Assembly (NCBI GenBank): GCA_028583405.1
Contig: JAPTMU010000118.1
Span: forward strand, 399,501-463,500
DNA: 64,000 nt
Direction: 5' to 3'
Origin: Pogonophryne albipinna
Lineage: Eukaryota; Chordata; Actinopteri; Perciformes; Artedidraconidae
Shown here: in pieces, positions 1 through 9,252 of the stretch
Numbering within the stretch: position 1 is the first letter of the stretch
Layout of the letters: the number at the start of each line of letters is the position of its first letter
Made by a program: the position numbers and the translations under genes
The notes under the pieces: model-generated
Databases searched by the model: none
The model's input: the letters and a program-made list of their open reading frames with translations, nothing else
Told to the model about the DNA's origin: nothing

Positions 1-252
1 CTGCTCTGCCCGGCTCCGCGGCGCTCATAGGCGGCCGCCCCCCGCACTCACTGCCGCCCTCTAACGGACACCAGGAGCACTGAGCCCGGGTACACAGATG
101 GGGATGCTTCCACTCGGTTTCTGGATTGACATTTCGCTTTAATTAAGGACACAAAATATAAAGTTTAAACAACACGGCTACTTTAGTGATAAAGCAAAAG
201 GTGCAGGAATGTTAGCTGGAATTTTACCACTTCCGGTCCACTGGTCTTAACC
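1..252. other. Flank left of first repeat unit; no gene seen
   Basis: The first 110 bases are GC- and CpG-rich and the rest is AT-rich. I see no open frame, TIR or RNA gene. The last 11 bases (242-252) are the left copy of the direct repeat that flanks the next feature. Confidence 0.4.
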
Positions 253-530
253 ATAGACTGTATATATAAATGGACGTAGGGTCCGTGACGTCACCCATAG
301 GATTCTGCAGAGTTGCCGAGAGAGTAGGCGGAGTCGGCCACTAACGGCACGACAGTGACGTCAGAGTTCAACTCCCGCCTGTTCCAGCCTGCTCCAAATA
401 AGGGCAAAGAGGCGGAGCCGAGGCGGGACCTGCTGCCACCGAGCTGGAAGTTCCAGAGCTAGCTGAAGCTACCAAGCTAAGCTAACATGATCCCCATCTG
501 CACACTGCCGTCGCATTTTACGTTTCTAAG
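253..530 (+). promoter_or_regulatory. Promoter/first-exon-like segment with two CRE octamers
   Basis: The palindromic octamer TGACGTCA occurs at 286-293 and 356-363, 70 bp apart. They are followed by CpG-rich sequence, an ATG at 487 and a good splice-donor sequence (CTAAG|GTAAGC) after 530. This looks like an element promoter with a short first exon. No downstream exon was identified. Confidence 0.3.
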
Positions 531-898
531 GTAAGCGGACATGAAACTATACAGCAAAACTATAAATAATAATCTAAGTTATTGAGTTTTTAGCATAATA
601 CTTCAGAATCTTAAAACCCCTTAACGTTTGTATGCAATTGTGCTAAATTCAACACTGGAATCAAGCAAATATTAATGTTTGCATGACATTAGTTATTTAT
701 ATTTTGATATCACTTAATTACACGTTTAATACATTTAAGTCAAGCTAAGGTACATGTGATGGTAGCTAGTTAGTGCTCTTACCTGTGATGCCTCCTCCAA
801 ACAGCATAATAACCAGACTGTATCATTAAAACTAAGTACCAGTTGTAGATCCTTGACTTTAGACAAACAATTCAAAAGACAACATTTATTTAAAGACC

Positions 899-2020
899 AG
901 GAAGTCGGCCATTTTGAAAAATGTGCGTTTTTCATGCATTTTCAGCACATTCTTGCAAACTCCTCCTAGAGGAATGATCGGAAAAATTCCAATGCAGGAC
1001 AAGTTCAGCCCCTATCCAATATGATAATTAATTGCGGAGCACATTTTTGAAAAATCACTCGTGGAGGTCGTAAGCTAACAGCGAATACACCATTTTTGAC
1101 GATTTACATGTCGCAAATTACTCCAAACTACTCGGATATAGTTATTCCGATATTCACGAAACGCTGTATACATATTGCTATTATGATTGCACACATATTT
1201 CAAATTGCCTTCCATTAGCCCCGCCCCCCAGGAAGTCGGCCATTTTGAAAAATGTGCGTTTTTCATGCATTTTCAGCACATTCTTGCAAACTCCTAGAGG
1301 AATGATCGGAAAAATTCCAATGCAGGACAAGTTCAGCCCCTATCCAATATGATAATTAATTGCGGAGCACATTTTTGAAAAATCACTCGTGGAGGTCGTA
1401 AGCTAACAGCGAATACACAATTTTTGACGATTTACATGTCGCAAATTACTCCAAACTACTCGGATATAGTTATTCCGATATTCACGAAACACTGTATACA
1501 CATTGCTCTTATGATTGTGGACATATTTCAAATTGGCTTTTATTAGCCCCACCCCCCAGAAAGTCGGCCATTTTGAGAAATGTGCGTTTTTCAGCCATTT
1601 TAAGCCAATTTCTGCGGACTCCTACTAGGGGAATGATCGGAAAATTCCAATGCAGGACAAGTTCAACCCCTATCCAATATGATAATTAATTAGGGAGCAC
1701 ATTTTTGAAAAATCACTCGTGGAGGTCGTAAGCTAACAGCGAATACACAATTTTTGACGATTTACATGTCGCAAATTACTCCAAACTACTCGGATATAGT
1801 TATTCCAATATTCACGAAACGCTGTATACATATTGCTATTATAATTGCACACATATTTCAAATTGCCTTCCTTTAGCCCCGCCCCCCAGAAAGTCGGCCA
1901 TTTTGAAAAATGTGCATTTTTCATGCATTTTAAGGACATTTCTGCAAACTCCTCATAGGGGAATGATCGGAAAAATTCCAATCCAGGACAACTTCAGCGC
2001 ATATCCAATGTCATGCTACA
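899..2020. repeat. Tandem array, ~330-bp unit, about 3.4 copies
   Basis: The block beginning AAGTCGGCCATTTTGA recurs near 901, 1232, 1560 and 1890, giving periods of about 331, 328 and 330 bp. Units share long identical stretches; the fourth is partial and decays after about 2000. Open frames in the array run through the repeat and are not genes. Confidence 0.9.
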
Positions 2021-2142
2021 TTGAGAAGGAATAGTCCTTCGCTCAAACGGGGAGCTCGTAGGCTAACGGAGAATGTACCATTTTTGACCAATTATATGTC
2101 AGATAAGCTACTGACGCCTGCCTGTTTGCCTGGCACATCAAC

Positions 2143-2198
2143 TCTCACACACACACACAAACAAACAAACACACACACACACACCACACACACACACC
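2143..2198. repeat. (CA)n microsatellite, interrupted
   Basis: CA dinucleotides with CAAA interruptions. A short run of CCCTAA units follows near 2263-2278. Confidence 0.9.
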
Positions 2199-2282
2199 TA
2201 CTGTTAGTCCAACAACACCCTTTGCTGGCGGGATATTCATTACAACAGACACCATACACTCCCTAACCCTAACCCTACTGTT

Positions 2283-2323
2283 TATTTGTAGATATCTCCT
2301 AAAGCCTACAAATAAAGTGTGAA
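2283..2323. repeat. Short hairpin
   Basis: TTATTTGTAG and CTACAAATAA form an inverted pair with a loop of about 20 bases. It sits just after the CCCTAA run; no function is evident. Confidence 0.4.
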
Positions 2324-3609
2324 ATGTAGGCCTGTTACATTTATTATTGAGCAATATATATTATACACACTGTTCTGCTTTCTGCACTGACCTCAGCAGC
2401 TGTTCTCACTGTAACATCACCTAACATCCAGGGGACATGTGATTAGTGAGTAAACAAACGGTAAAGGGCAGAAAGTCTGATGCACATTTGATCATCTCAA
2501 ATAACTTATAATCACAACGGTAACAGTTTGCAGAGCTGTGCTTCGTTGACAGAAGTCCAGCCATGCGTCACACCTCTTTTAAACATCACTGTTGGCTGAA
2601 ATCGTCTCAGGAGAATACTTCAGTGTACCCTCGGTTATAGCTCCTCTAGAGACACTCCTCTCTCCTCTAAATCAGTGTATCCTCGGTTACGGCTCCTCCA
2701 GACAGCCTCCTCGATAATCGATCCTCGACGAGCCTTTAGAGACATTTGTTTTCCTTCGAGACAGCGCACCGACATCCGTTTCCGGGTCGCTGCCGGAGGA
2801 CCTGGGAGTCTGGGACGCGAAAATTATAGAAATGAGAAACGGCTCATTTCCCAGGACTCGCGCGCGTCTGCTTGACGCCGGGACGACCGGCTGCCTCCCC
2901 GACAGGCGCACGGACGCGAGGGCCCGCTCATCACTGCGCGCACAAGTGCGACCGCAGTTTTAATTATTTTGTAATTGTAATGATTTTTTTTTATTTCAAC
3001 AGTGAGCTACAAAGACGATCAGATTATGAATGAACAGTATGAAGCTCATCAACATTGAAATATATGTTATTATCAAAATAATATTTAACTGTTATCAAAA
3101 TGTAGTGCAACTGTAGAAGCTTGCTCTGTTGTCTCACTGAAAGAATAACTTTTACCACGTTTTTTTCAGACAATATTGAAAGATAAATAGTAGCAGTTCT
3201 CACTATGTGTTAAATATCTTTGCCTTCAATACATTAAATTAGAAAGCTGACAAAACCATATTTCTTTAGCCTTTATTTATACAGGTGTAGATCTCAATGT
3301 GACACAAGGTCTCATTTTCACACAATCATATTGCTTGTTAACATCTAAATGTAACCTTTTGCATGGAAAAAACCCTCAACTTAACTGATGTGTAGGTGAT
3401 CTAGTATTTAGTATTGTTTAATGGAATGTATATCAGTGTATTCAAGTCAATACTTCATTTATTTAAACAAATATCTTTCTTGATTCTTTGTACAGTATGA
3501 AAAATAGAGTCTTTGTACCTGTGATGAAGTTCACTGCTGTGAGGAGTCCAGTTCTGTCTCTCACTCTCTGGTCCAGCCTGTCTGCATCACCTGGACACCT
3601 TAAACAAAC

Positions 3610-3611
<2 letters not shown>

Positions 3612-3659
<48 letters not shown>
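3612..3659. repeat. (TA)n microsatellite
   Basis: About 24 uninterrupted TA units. The open frame across it is not a gene. The sequence from 2300 to 3600 and 3660 to 4180 is AT-rich with no recognisable coding sequence. Confidence 0.95.
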
Positions 3660-3662
<3 letters not shown>

Positions 3663-4186
3663 AAGTACCATGTGTACAAACAATATAACTGATTCTCTTC
3701 TGTTGAACATGTTGGATTGTCCGAGTCAGGGTCCTTTTTATTTTTACTGTAACTTTGGAAGTTGTGTTACCAATGCTTACTGTTTATTTGATACCAATTT
3801 GGTAATACAATTAATAAAAACAACAAGGTTTGGGTTCGTTCTTCAGATGACTGTGACGTTAACGTGTAAGCTCAATAATGAACTCCAGCTCAACCAACCA
3901 TATTGTAATATCTAAGTAATCATCTTGAAATATGACATTATTATTTGTAATATACACACATCTTATTGTGAGGTTGATTTCACATATATACACTACTTCG
4001 ACATGAGCTTGTCTACATACTTGAGCATAGCCAATTTAAATTGACCTTTGCGATGAGTTCCTACGTATAATAAAATATCTCTCTAAGTTACAAGGATGAC
4101 CTTATTTTATAACCTCAAACAGAAGCCGTTTGTTCTACAGTATTATCCCACTTAACGCTTAACACTTGTCTATTTCGTTTTAACCT

Positions 4187-4208
4187 TTATATATACAGTC
4201 TATGGTTT
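4187..4208 (-). repeat. Inverted copy of the 249-270 element edge
   Basis: TTTATATATACAGTCTATGG and two further bases are the exact reverse complement of 249-270. It suggests either a second, oppositely oriented copy of the edge or a long terminal inverted repeat. Confidence 0.6.
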
Positions 4209-5068
4209 TAACTTGGAGTGTACGATTAGCATCGTTAGCACCGATGTAGCTACCACTCACTTACACGCTAACCCAAGCCTTAACATTCATTACGTAGCTG
4301 ATTCAAATCATAAACACATCAATAAGTACTCGAATTTCACTTACCGCAAAAACCGCATTCATGCACCATCTGTTTCAAACGCAGAGCGAGTCACAATAGT
4401 CCGATATATAAGCATGAAGAACAAACAACCACGGCCGGCTTCAAGTTGTGTTCCCTAGATGAACTGAGCAGGCAGAGTCCCTGTAGCTTCACGGAGCAGG
4501 TAGCAGAGAGACAAGAAGCTAGCAGCAGCAGTCACTTGACAGAGCTGTCACTCAATGTGACCACGCCCTAATATATGCATAACTTTAAGGCTTAATATTA
4601 ATTAAACAGATGAGTTGAGAAAAAATTCACCCCCAACACAGTAGTCATGAAGGGGGACTCTAACTATACAGAGAATATGGTTTTTTGAACCACGATGTAA
4701 ACATGTTTATTTCTGCTGTAAAGTTGGGCATTTTAACATGGGGGTCTATGGAAATTGCTCCCTTCTGCAGCCTGCTCCTACTGGCCACTAGATGAACTGC
4801 AGTGTGTGGCACTTCCATATTGGCGTCCCGGCTCTTCCCCAGAGTTTGCCGCTTGGTCTTAACCCTAAAGGTGTTTTACTTTTTTTCTCTTGTTTTTGGT
4901 AAAATGCTTGAAATAAAGTATGGTCAAACGTGTTTTAAGTTCTGGTAAACAACTTAAAATACTTTACTTAACACTCCAATTGTGAATGTCAGACACATTT
5001 ATGTCCAAAAAGCAGTGAATGCCATCAAATGACTGCTAATTATTTATCTTTTACTTTATTAATCTAGA

Positions 5069-5290
5069 CAGGGCTGCCCCTGGCCAACTTGTGGCCCCAC
5101 GCAAAGGTGTTTCATGAGGCCCCTCTTATGTGTCGCGTTGACGGGGGGGGGGGTCAACTGTTAGCAGCGGGGTAACTGCGGAACGCATAATTGCGCTGCA
5201 TTTGCGCATTGGATGAATTGCGCCGCATTTGCGCATAAGATGAGGCACCACGCACTCTGCGCGATCTGCGTGTAGGAAGGGGCGGCACTG
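5069..5290. mobile_element. Short non-autonomous hAT element (222 bp)
   Basis: Ends are CAGGGCTGCCCCT and the inverse of AGGGGCGGCACTG. It is flanked by an exact 8-bp duplication, AATCTAGA, at 5061-5068 and 5291-5298. CAG ends plus an 8-bp duplication are the hAT signature. The left end matches the start of the larger hAT at 19468-20640, so both belong to one family. Non-coding. Confidence 0.9.
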
Positions 5291-5357
5291 AATCTAGAGT
5301 AATTTACAATGTTTTAATGCACTCATTTTCAGCTAACAGCATTAAATAGTGAAAATG

Positions 5358-5526
5358 TGACCCGCTCTATCGAAATCAGTCGGAAGTCGCAACGGCTCAT
5401 TTCAAAATAAACGTACATTTGCGTAAAAATTCGGGTGTTTTCAGAATATGAAACTTTTATTTCCAAAATCACACGATAAATAAATTTTTGAAGCTTGTAA
5501 AGGGAAGATGACAGCTCTCACTCGCC
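5358..5526. repeat. Dispersed repeat, second copy at 13519-13735
   Basis: GTGACCCGCTCTATCGAAAT and following sequence are shared almost base for base with 13519-13735, which lies inside a hAT element. The copy here is shorter because of internal gaps. Confidence 0.8.
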
Positions 5527-5527
5527 A

Positions 5528-6252
5528 CACTGTAAGACTGAACAGTACAGGCTTCTTGAAGAATATGGGTTGTTTTAACCCAAACATTTATAAAAGTTAA
5601 TTCACCGCTAATTTTCTGATGACTATGAACTGATTTGTAATATTGTGTATACAGTATTCATCCACTTTGGGTCATATTGGGGATTGTACTCAAATGTTTT
5701 TACTGAATCTGTCTGACGTCATCACGTATGTGCTCCGCCCCCGACGTGCCCTCACTGCTCTCACCCATGCGTTCATTTGAGTCCACCATTATAGCTCCTC
5801 TCGGATGAAATCACTCAAACTTTCAGAAGTATACTTTGCCCACCGTGCTCTCGAGTCTCACTGCCGGAATTTGACCGCGCTACTCTGCACTGTAAGACCG
5901 AACAGTACAAGCTTCTTGAAGAATATGGGTTGTTTTAACCCAAACATTTATAAAAGTTATTTCACCGCAAATTTTCTGATGACTATGAACTGATTTGTAA
6001 TATTGTGTATACAGTATTCATCCACTTTTGGTCATATTGGGGATTGTACTCAAATGTTTTTACTGAATCTGTCTGACGTCATCACGTATGTGCTCCGCCC
6101 CCGACGTGCCTCACTGCTCTCACCCATGCGTTCATTTGAGTCCGCCATTATAGCTCCTCTCGGATTAAATCACTCAAACTCAAACTTCCAGAAGTATACT
6201 TTGCCCACCGTGCTCTCGAGTCTCACTGCCGGAATTTGACCGCGCTACTCTG
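5528..6252 (+). repeat. Tandem duplication of a ~360-bp promoter/exon-like block
   Basis: 5528-5887 and 5888-6252 are near-identical. Each copy has a CRE octamer (5714-5721 and 6074-6081), a GC-rich segment and the end CCGCGCTACTCTG. Only the second copy is followed at once by a splice-donor-like GTAAGTTA (6253). The first copy is followed by the second. It may be a duplicated promoter plus first exon. No downstream exon was recognised. Confidence 0.85.
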
Positions 6253-6544
6253 GTAAGTTACGTCTTGCCTTTGCACAGTATTTAAATGATTTGTTATTAA
6301 TTTCTGCATCTAATGCTCTTTGTGTCGCATGGTGTGTTAGTTTGATTTGAGCTCTTGTTAGCTAGCCTAGATTTAATATCTGCCTCACTTGAAAAATGAT
6401 TTAAACCTGTAAGACAGTATTTTATATTGCTTTAAGTTATATCTCAAAGTGGAACGTTTGTGTTGCAAAAGTTCTCTGGAAAATTCGAACCGCAAATGGC
6501 GGCAGTTTTTTTTCTTCTCTTTTGTTACTGCATACATGTATGGT
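6253..6544. other. No gene seen
   Basis: This would be the intron start if 6252 is a true exon end. It is AT-rich and has no recognisable coding sequence or repeat. Confidence 0.4.
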
Positions 6545-7287
6545 CATGTTTTATTAACTTAGAGCAGGCATCCTCAAAGTCCGGACTCCGGTCCAGATCC
6601 GGACCGAACCACAACTGTCTCTGGACTCTCAGCTAATTATACTTTTCATATGTATTATCTGTATTATCTGCGAGACATCGCCACAACGCAACGAGTCAAA
6701 ATTCTCCGCTATGTCCACTGCAAACAGCGCTCTGCATGTCCTGTTCCACTGTCTGTGTGTGTCTGTCAACGCTTTGGTCCAATCACATTCAGTATCCCGT
6801 CAGCGTTTTTTCCCACCACCAACAGTCTGCTAATCAGAGGCACAGTAGGGCGGGTCTTCGCGGAATGCGGGTGGGAAAAATGTGTGTGTGTTTAAAAAAA
6901 AAAAAGTCAGAGCGAGAGTTAACAGCTCATCTAGTTGCATCTGTACTGTAGCTAGTAGCCTACTAGTAGCCTAGTTTCACCTACCGGGGTGGCATGGGGT
7001 GGCAACTGCCACCCTAAAAATAGGCCTTGCCAACCCAGCTGCCACCTGGTACCTGGGGTGGCAGCTGGGTGGTTTGAAAGAAAAGTTGTGGCTCATCGGA
7101 CATTTATGAGAGAAAGTCTCTAATGTCCGAGTGCAAGTGAATGCAGCACAAGATGCACGTCTTGTAACCCCTCCCCCGGCCCTGGCGCGAGCGTGGAAAT
7201 ATGATTGGCGGCGATTTCATTTGAACGGGGCAAAACGAGAAGCATTCGGACCCAAGTACTGAAGGAATGAGGTATTTGCGGTCTACA

Positions 7288-7415
7288 ATGACAGAGAAGA
7301 GACTGTCAAGTTTGGCTGTACTCAGCATTGAATCAAAACGCACTAAAGCTGTTGATTTAATACGTTTGTGAGGCGTTTTGCTGAACAAAATGGTAATCGC
7401 CACATTCAGCTGTAA
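7288..7415 (+). pseudogene. hAT transposase C-terminal fragment
   Basis: The reading frame starts MTEKRLSSLAVLSIES, resembling the C-terminal dimerisation segment of MYM-type zinc-finger hAT transposases (pattern: M-x-x-x-RLSSLA-x-LSIE, then a conserved F-A-x-x-K-like tail). A TGA after about 27 codons is followed one base out of frame by FVRRFAEQNGNRHIQL and a stop, so there is a frameshift near 7367. The upstream catalytic part is absent. It is probably a remnant of an element nested in the 6565-8247 hAT. Confidence 0.6.
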
Positions 7416-7570
7416 TAGACATGTCAACTTGATGCTCTGCTCACGGATGAGCATACAAAACTGTTAAGATGATGACCTTACGTGTGTAAATATATGTTTT
7501 TCTTTGTGGGGGTCTGCCCCCAAAAAACTGTTTATATCCTGAGAAAGTCAAATAAGACGGTGTGTAAAAC

Positions 7571-7652
7571 TACACTGCCCAGCCAAAAAAAAGTAACCAC
7601 TTTGATTTAACTAGGCCAGTAGGTAAGGGCTTTCCACTGGATAATAACTGAA
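7571..7652 (+). mobile_element. Tc1/mariner-like terminal fragment
   Basis: CACTGCCCAGCCAAAAAAAA and the following segment through GGATAATAACTG resemble the end of a fish Tc1-like element that I know only from memory. No partner end or transposase is present. Confidence 0.35.
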
Positions 7653-7666
7653 GTATAAAAGAATGC

Positions 7667-8010
7667 ATGACTGAAGTGATGGAGACCATGTTTGAAGGCA
7701 AACAAAAAGAGGAAATAACAGGTCAAATCAAGCAAATCCCCCTCTCAGATTCCACAGCAACCAGAAGAACATAAATACTGGCTGGTGATTTGATTCATCA
7801 GCTTTGTGATGGAATACAAAATGCACAGTGCATTTCCTTAGCTGTGGATGAGTCCACTGACACCACTGACAATGCTCAGTTGCTGGTGTTTGTGAGTTGT
7901 TATGATGAGGCAAAGGGGGAGTTTGTTGAAGATGTGTTGGGCCTGACGAACCTCAGTGAACACAAGGGGGCAAGACATTTATAAAGCAATAATGGGAATG
8001 CTGAATGAAA
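7667..8010 (+). pseudogene. hAT transposase core fragment (BED/SCAND3-type)
   Basis: The frame reads MTEVMETMFEGKQKEEI..., an in-frame TAA at 7772-7774, then LAGDLIHQLCDGIQNAQC, then SLAVDESTDTTDNAQLLVF and FVEDVLGLTNLSEH. The AVDESTD-x-x-x-x-AQ block is the hallmark of the first catalytic aspartate region in GTF2IRD2/SCAND3-like hAT transposases, where DEST contains the catalytic D. A one-base frameshift near 7983 precedes YKAIMGML. About 110 residues remain of a family usually around 600, with no zinc finger or C-terminal domain. Dead copy. Confidence 0.7.
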
Positions 8011-8513
8011 GAGGGTGCAGCTGCCTTTATTCATAACTGTGCAGCTCTTACACTGTGACTCTGAGGGATCAAGCACAGACACAATAACAATGAAAACTGC
8101 TGCATACAGATTATTTTTATTTTTGCAACCTCGTGTTAAGAATCTTGTTGCAATTGTTTACAAGTTTGAATGACCGTAATAAACGGACCTTTGTCTTATT
8201 GAAAAAAAAAATGTTGGACCTTTAAGATTTGTATTTGAGTACCCCTGACTTAGAGGCATAGAGGATTTACGTTCATTTCATCCACTACAATTACCATAAC
8301 CGTGCATTCTGCATGTTTGTAAAAGCAAGCTAACTTGAAATACTAGACTATTCATTTTACAATGGGTTTCAAGTTAGCTTCCTTTTACAAAACATGCAGA
8401 ACACACGGTTATGGTACAACGTTAGTGGATAAAAATGAATGTGGATAAAATTAACGTAAATCCTCTATGCCTCTAAGTTAATAAAACATGCCCAGACATG
8501 CATGCGGTAACAA

Positions 8514-8971
8514 TGTCATAGTCTGCTCCATCATTCACCAGTAGTTTTCCATTCACCTGTCTCACCTGTTTTCCACACCCACTCGTTAGCTCACTCTCTT
8601 TCTCTTCTGCACCCATTAGCTTCTGCCAGTATTTAAACCTGCACCTTACACACACTCTTTGCCAGATTGTACTTTGCCTCATGCTTGTCTTTCCCGCGTT
8701 TGATACTAGATTGCCTACCCGGTTCCGACCCTGCCTGTCCTCGACTATCCTGTCTGGCCTGTTATCCGACCCTGCCTGTATCTACGCTGACCGCCTCGCT
8801 TACTCCCTGACTCTCTGCCTGTCCCTGACTCACCTTCTGCCCGCTGTCCTCCGGTGCGTTAAACTGCTCGGTTGGTATTCCTCAGATCCAGTGGAATCTC
8901 CAATAAAGTTTATTACCAATTCTCCTTGGTTTCTCGAGTGCTGCATTTGGGTTCTCCTTAAGGTTGTGACA
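8514..8971 (+). mobile_element. Solo LTR (458 bp), Ty3/gypsy-like
   Basis: It starts TGTCATAG and ends TTGTGACA, so the terminal TGTCA/TGACA pair is inverted. The exact 5-bp duplication AACAA flanks it at 8509-8513 and 8972-8976. A TATTTAAA box lies near 8631 and an AATAAA signal near 8901. The C-rich CCTGCCTG middle is typical of fish gypsy LTRs. No internal region is present, so it is a recombined solo LTR. Confidence 0.85.
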
Positions 8972-8976
8972 AACAA

Positions 8977-9252
8977 AAGAAGAAAGCGCGCCGCCTGCCG
9001 CCATTTTATGCTCGAAAATAGTGTTTCTCTGATCATTTTGTGAAAACTTTGCAACCCAGCTAACCTTCAATGTTTTTTCTCTTTAGGAGCAACTGGCAGA
9101 TAAAGGGCTTCTTCAACCTGGTAAGCCTTGCAGTGGATAAACTGTAACGTGCTAGTGGAGCTAGTGGAGCAGCGAAACTGTGGTGTGCGCTTACATTGTA
9201 GGTGCGCCGCGTTTGGGGGGGGGGGTGCTAGTGTGTGGATAACCGTTTTGCA
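8977..9252 (+). other. 5' region of the CACTA-like element with a short exon candidate
   Basis: TTCTCTTTAG|GAGC at 9086/9087 and CAACCTG|GTAAGC at 9120/9121 bracket a 34-base exon candidate. A G-run lies at about 9217-9226. This is probably the untranslated leader of the transposase gene that follows. The termini of the element were not identified. Confidence 0.35.

Larger units (their letters stand above)
253..4853. mobile_element. Composite repeat unit flanked by an 11-bp direct repeat
   Basis: The same 11 bases, TGGTCTTAACC, stand at 242-252 and 4854-4864, as a target-site duplication would. The left edge reads ATAGACTGTATATATAAATG; the right edge ends in a block (CTTCCCCAGAGTTTGCCGCT) that I recognise as a common fish repeat end. 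A 22-bp piece of the left edge (249-270) recurs inverted at 4187-4208, so more than one element may be nested. Superfamily not assigned. No transposase is readable inside. Confidence 0.45.
6565..8247. mobile_element. hAT element (1.7 kb), internally mosaic
   Basis: Ends are CAGGCATCCTCAAAG and the inverse of GAGTACCCCTG. An exact 8-bp duplication, ACTTAGAG, is at 6557-6564 and 8248-8255. It carries fragments of two different hAT-type transposases and a Tc1-like end, so other elements have landed in it. The 6985-7070 stretch is rich in inverted GGGTGGCA/TGCCACCC motifs typical of an element end. Confidence 0.85.
6545..8490. repeat. Foldback (palindromic) element split by a hAT insertion
   Basis: The arms are 6545-6564 plus 8256-8360 on the left and about 8361-8490 on the right. 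They are inverted copies: CATGTTTTATTAACTTAGAG at the left tip matches the inverse of the right tip, followed by GCATAGAGGATTTACGTT and its inverse. The right arm has a small insertion. Removing the hAT at 6565-8247 and one target duplication restores a continuous palindrome of about 255 bp. Confidence 0.85.

Noticed and set aside
1075..1981. Minus-strand frames starting MKNAHFSKWPT, repeated
   Set aside because: They are the 330-bp array read through; no domain and no coding signal.
2263..2278. CCCTAACCCTAACCCT, telomere-like
   Set aside because: Only about two and a half units, next to a CA repeat; a similar short run at 19258 is also imperfect. Not evidence of a telomere fusion.
3488..3688. 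Frame with a long IYIYIY run
   Set aside because: It is the (TA)n microsatellite.
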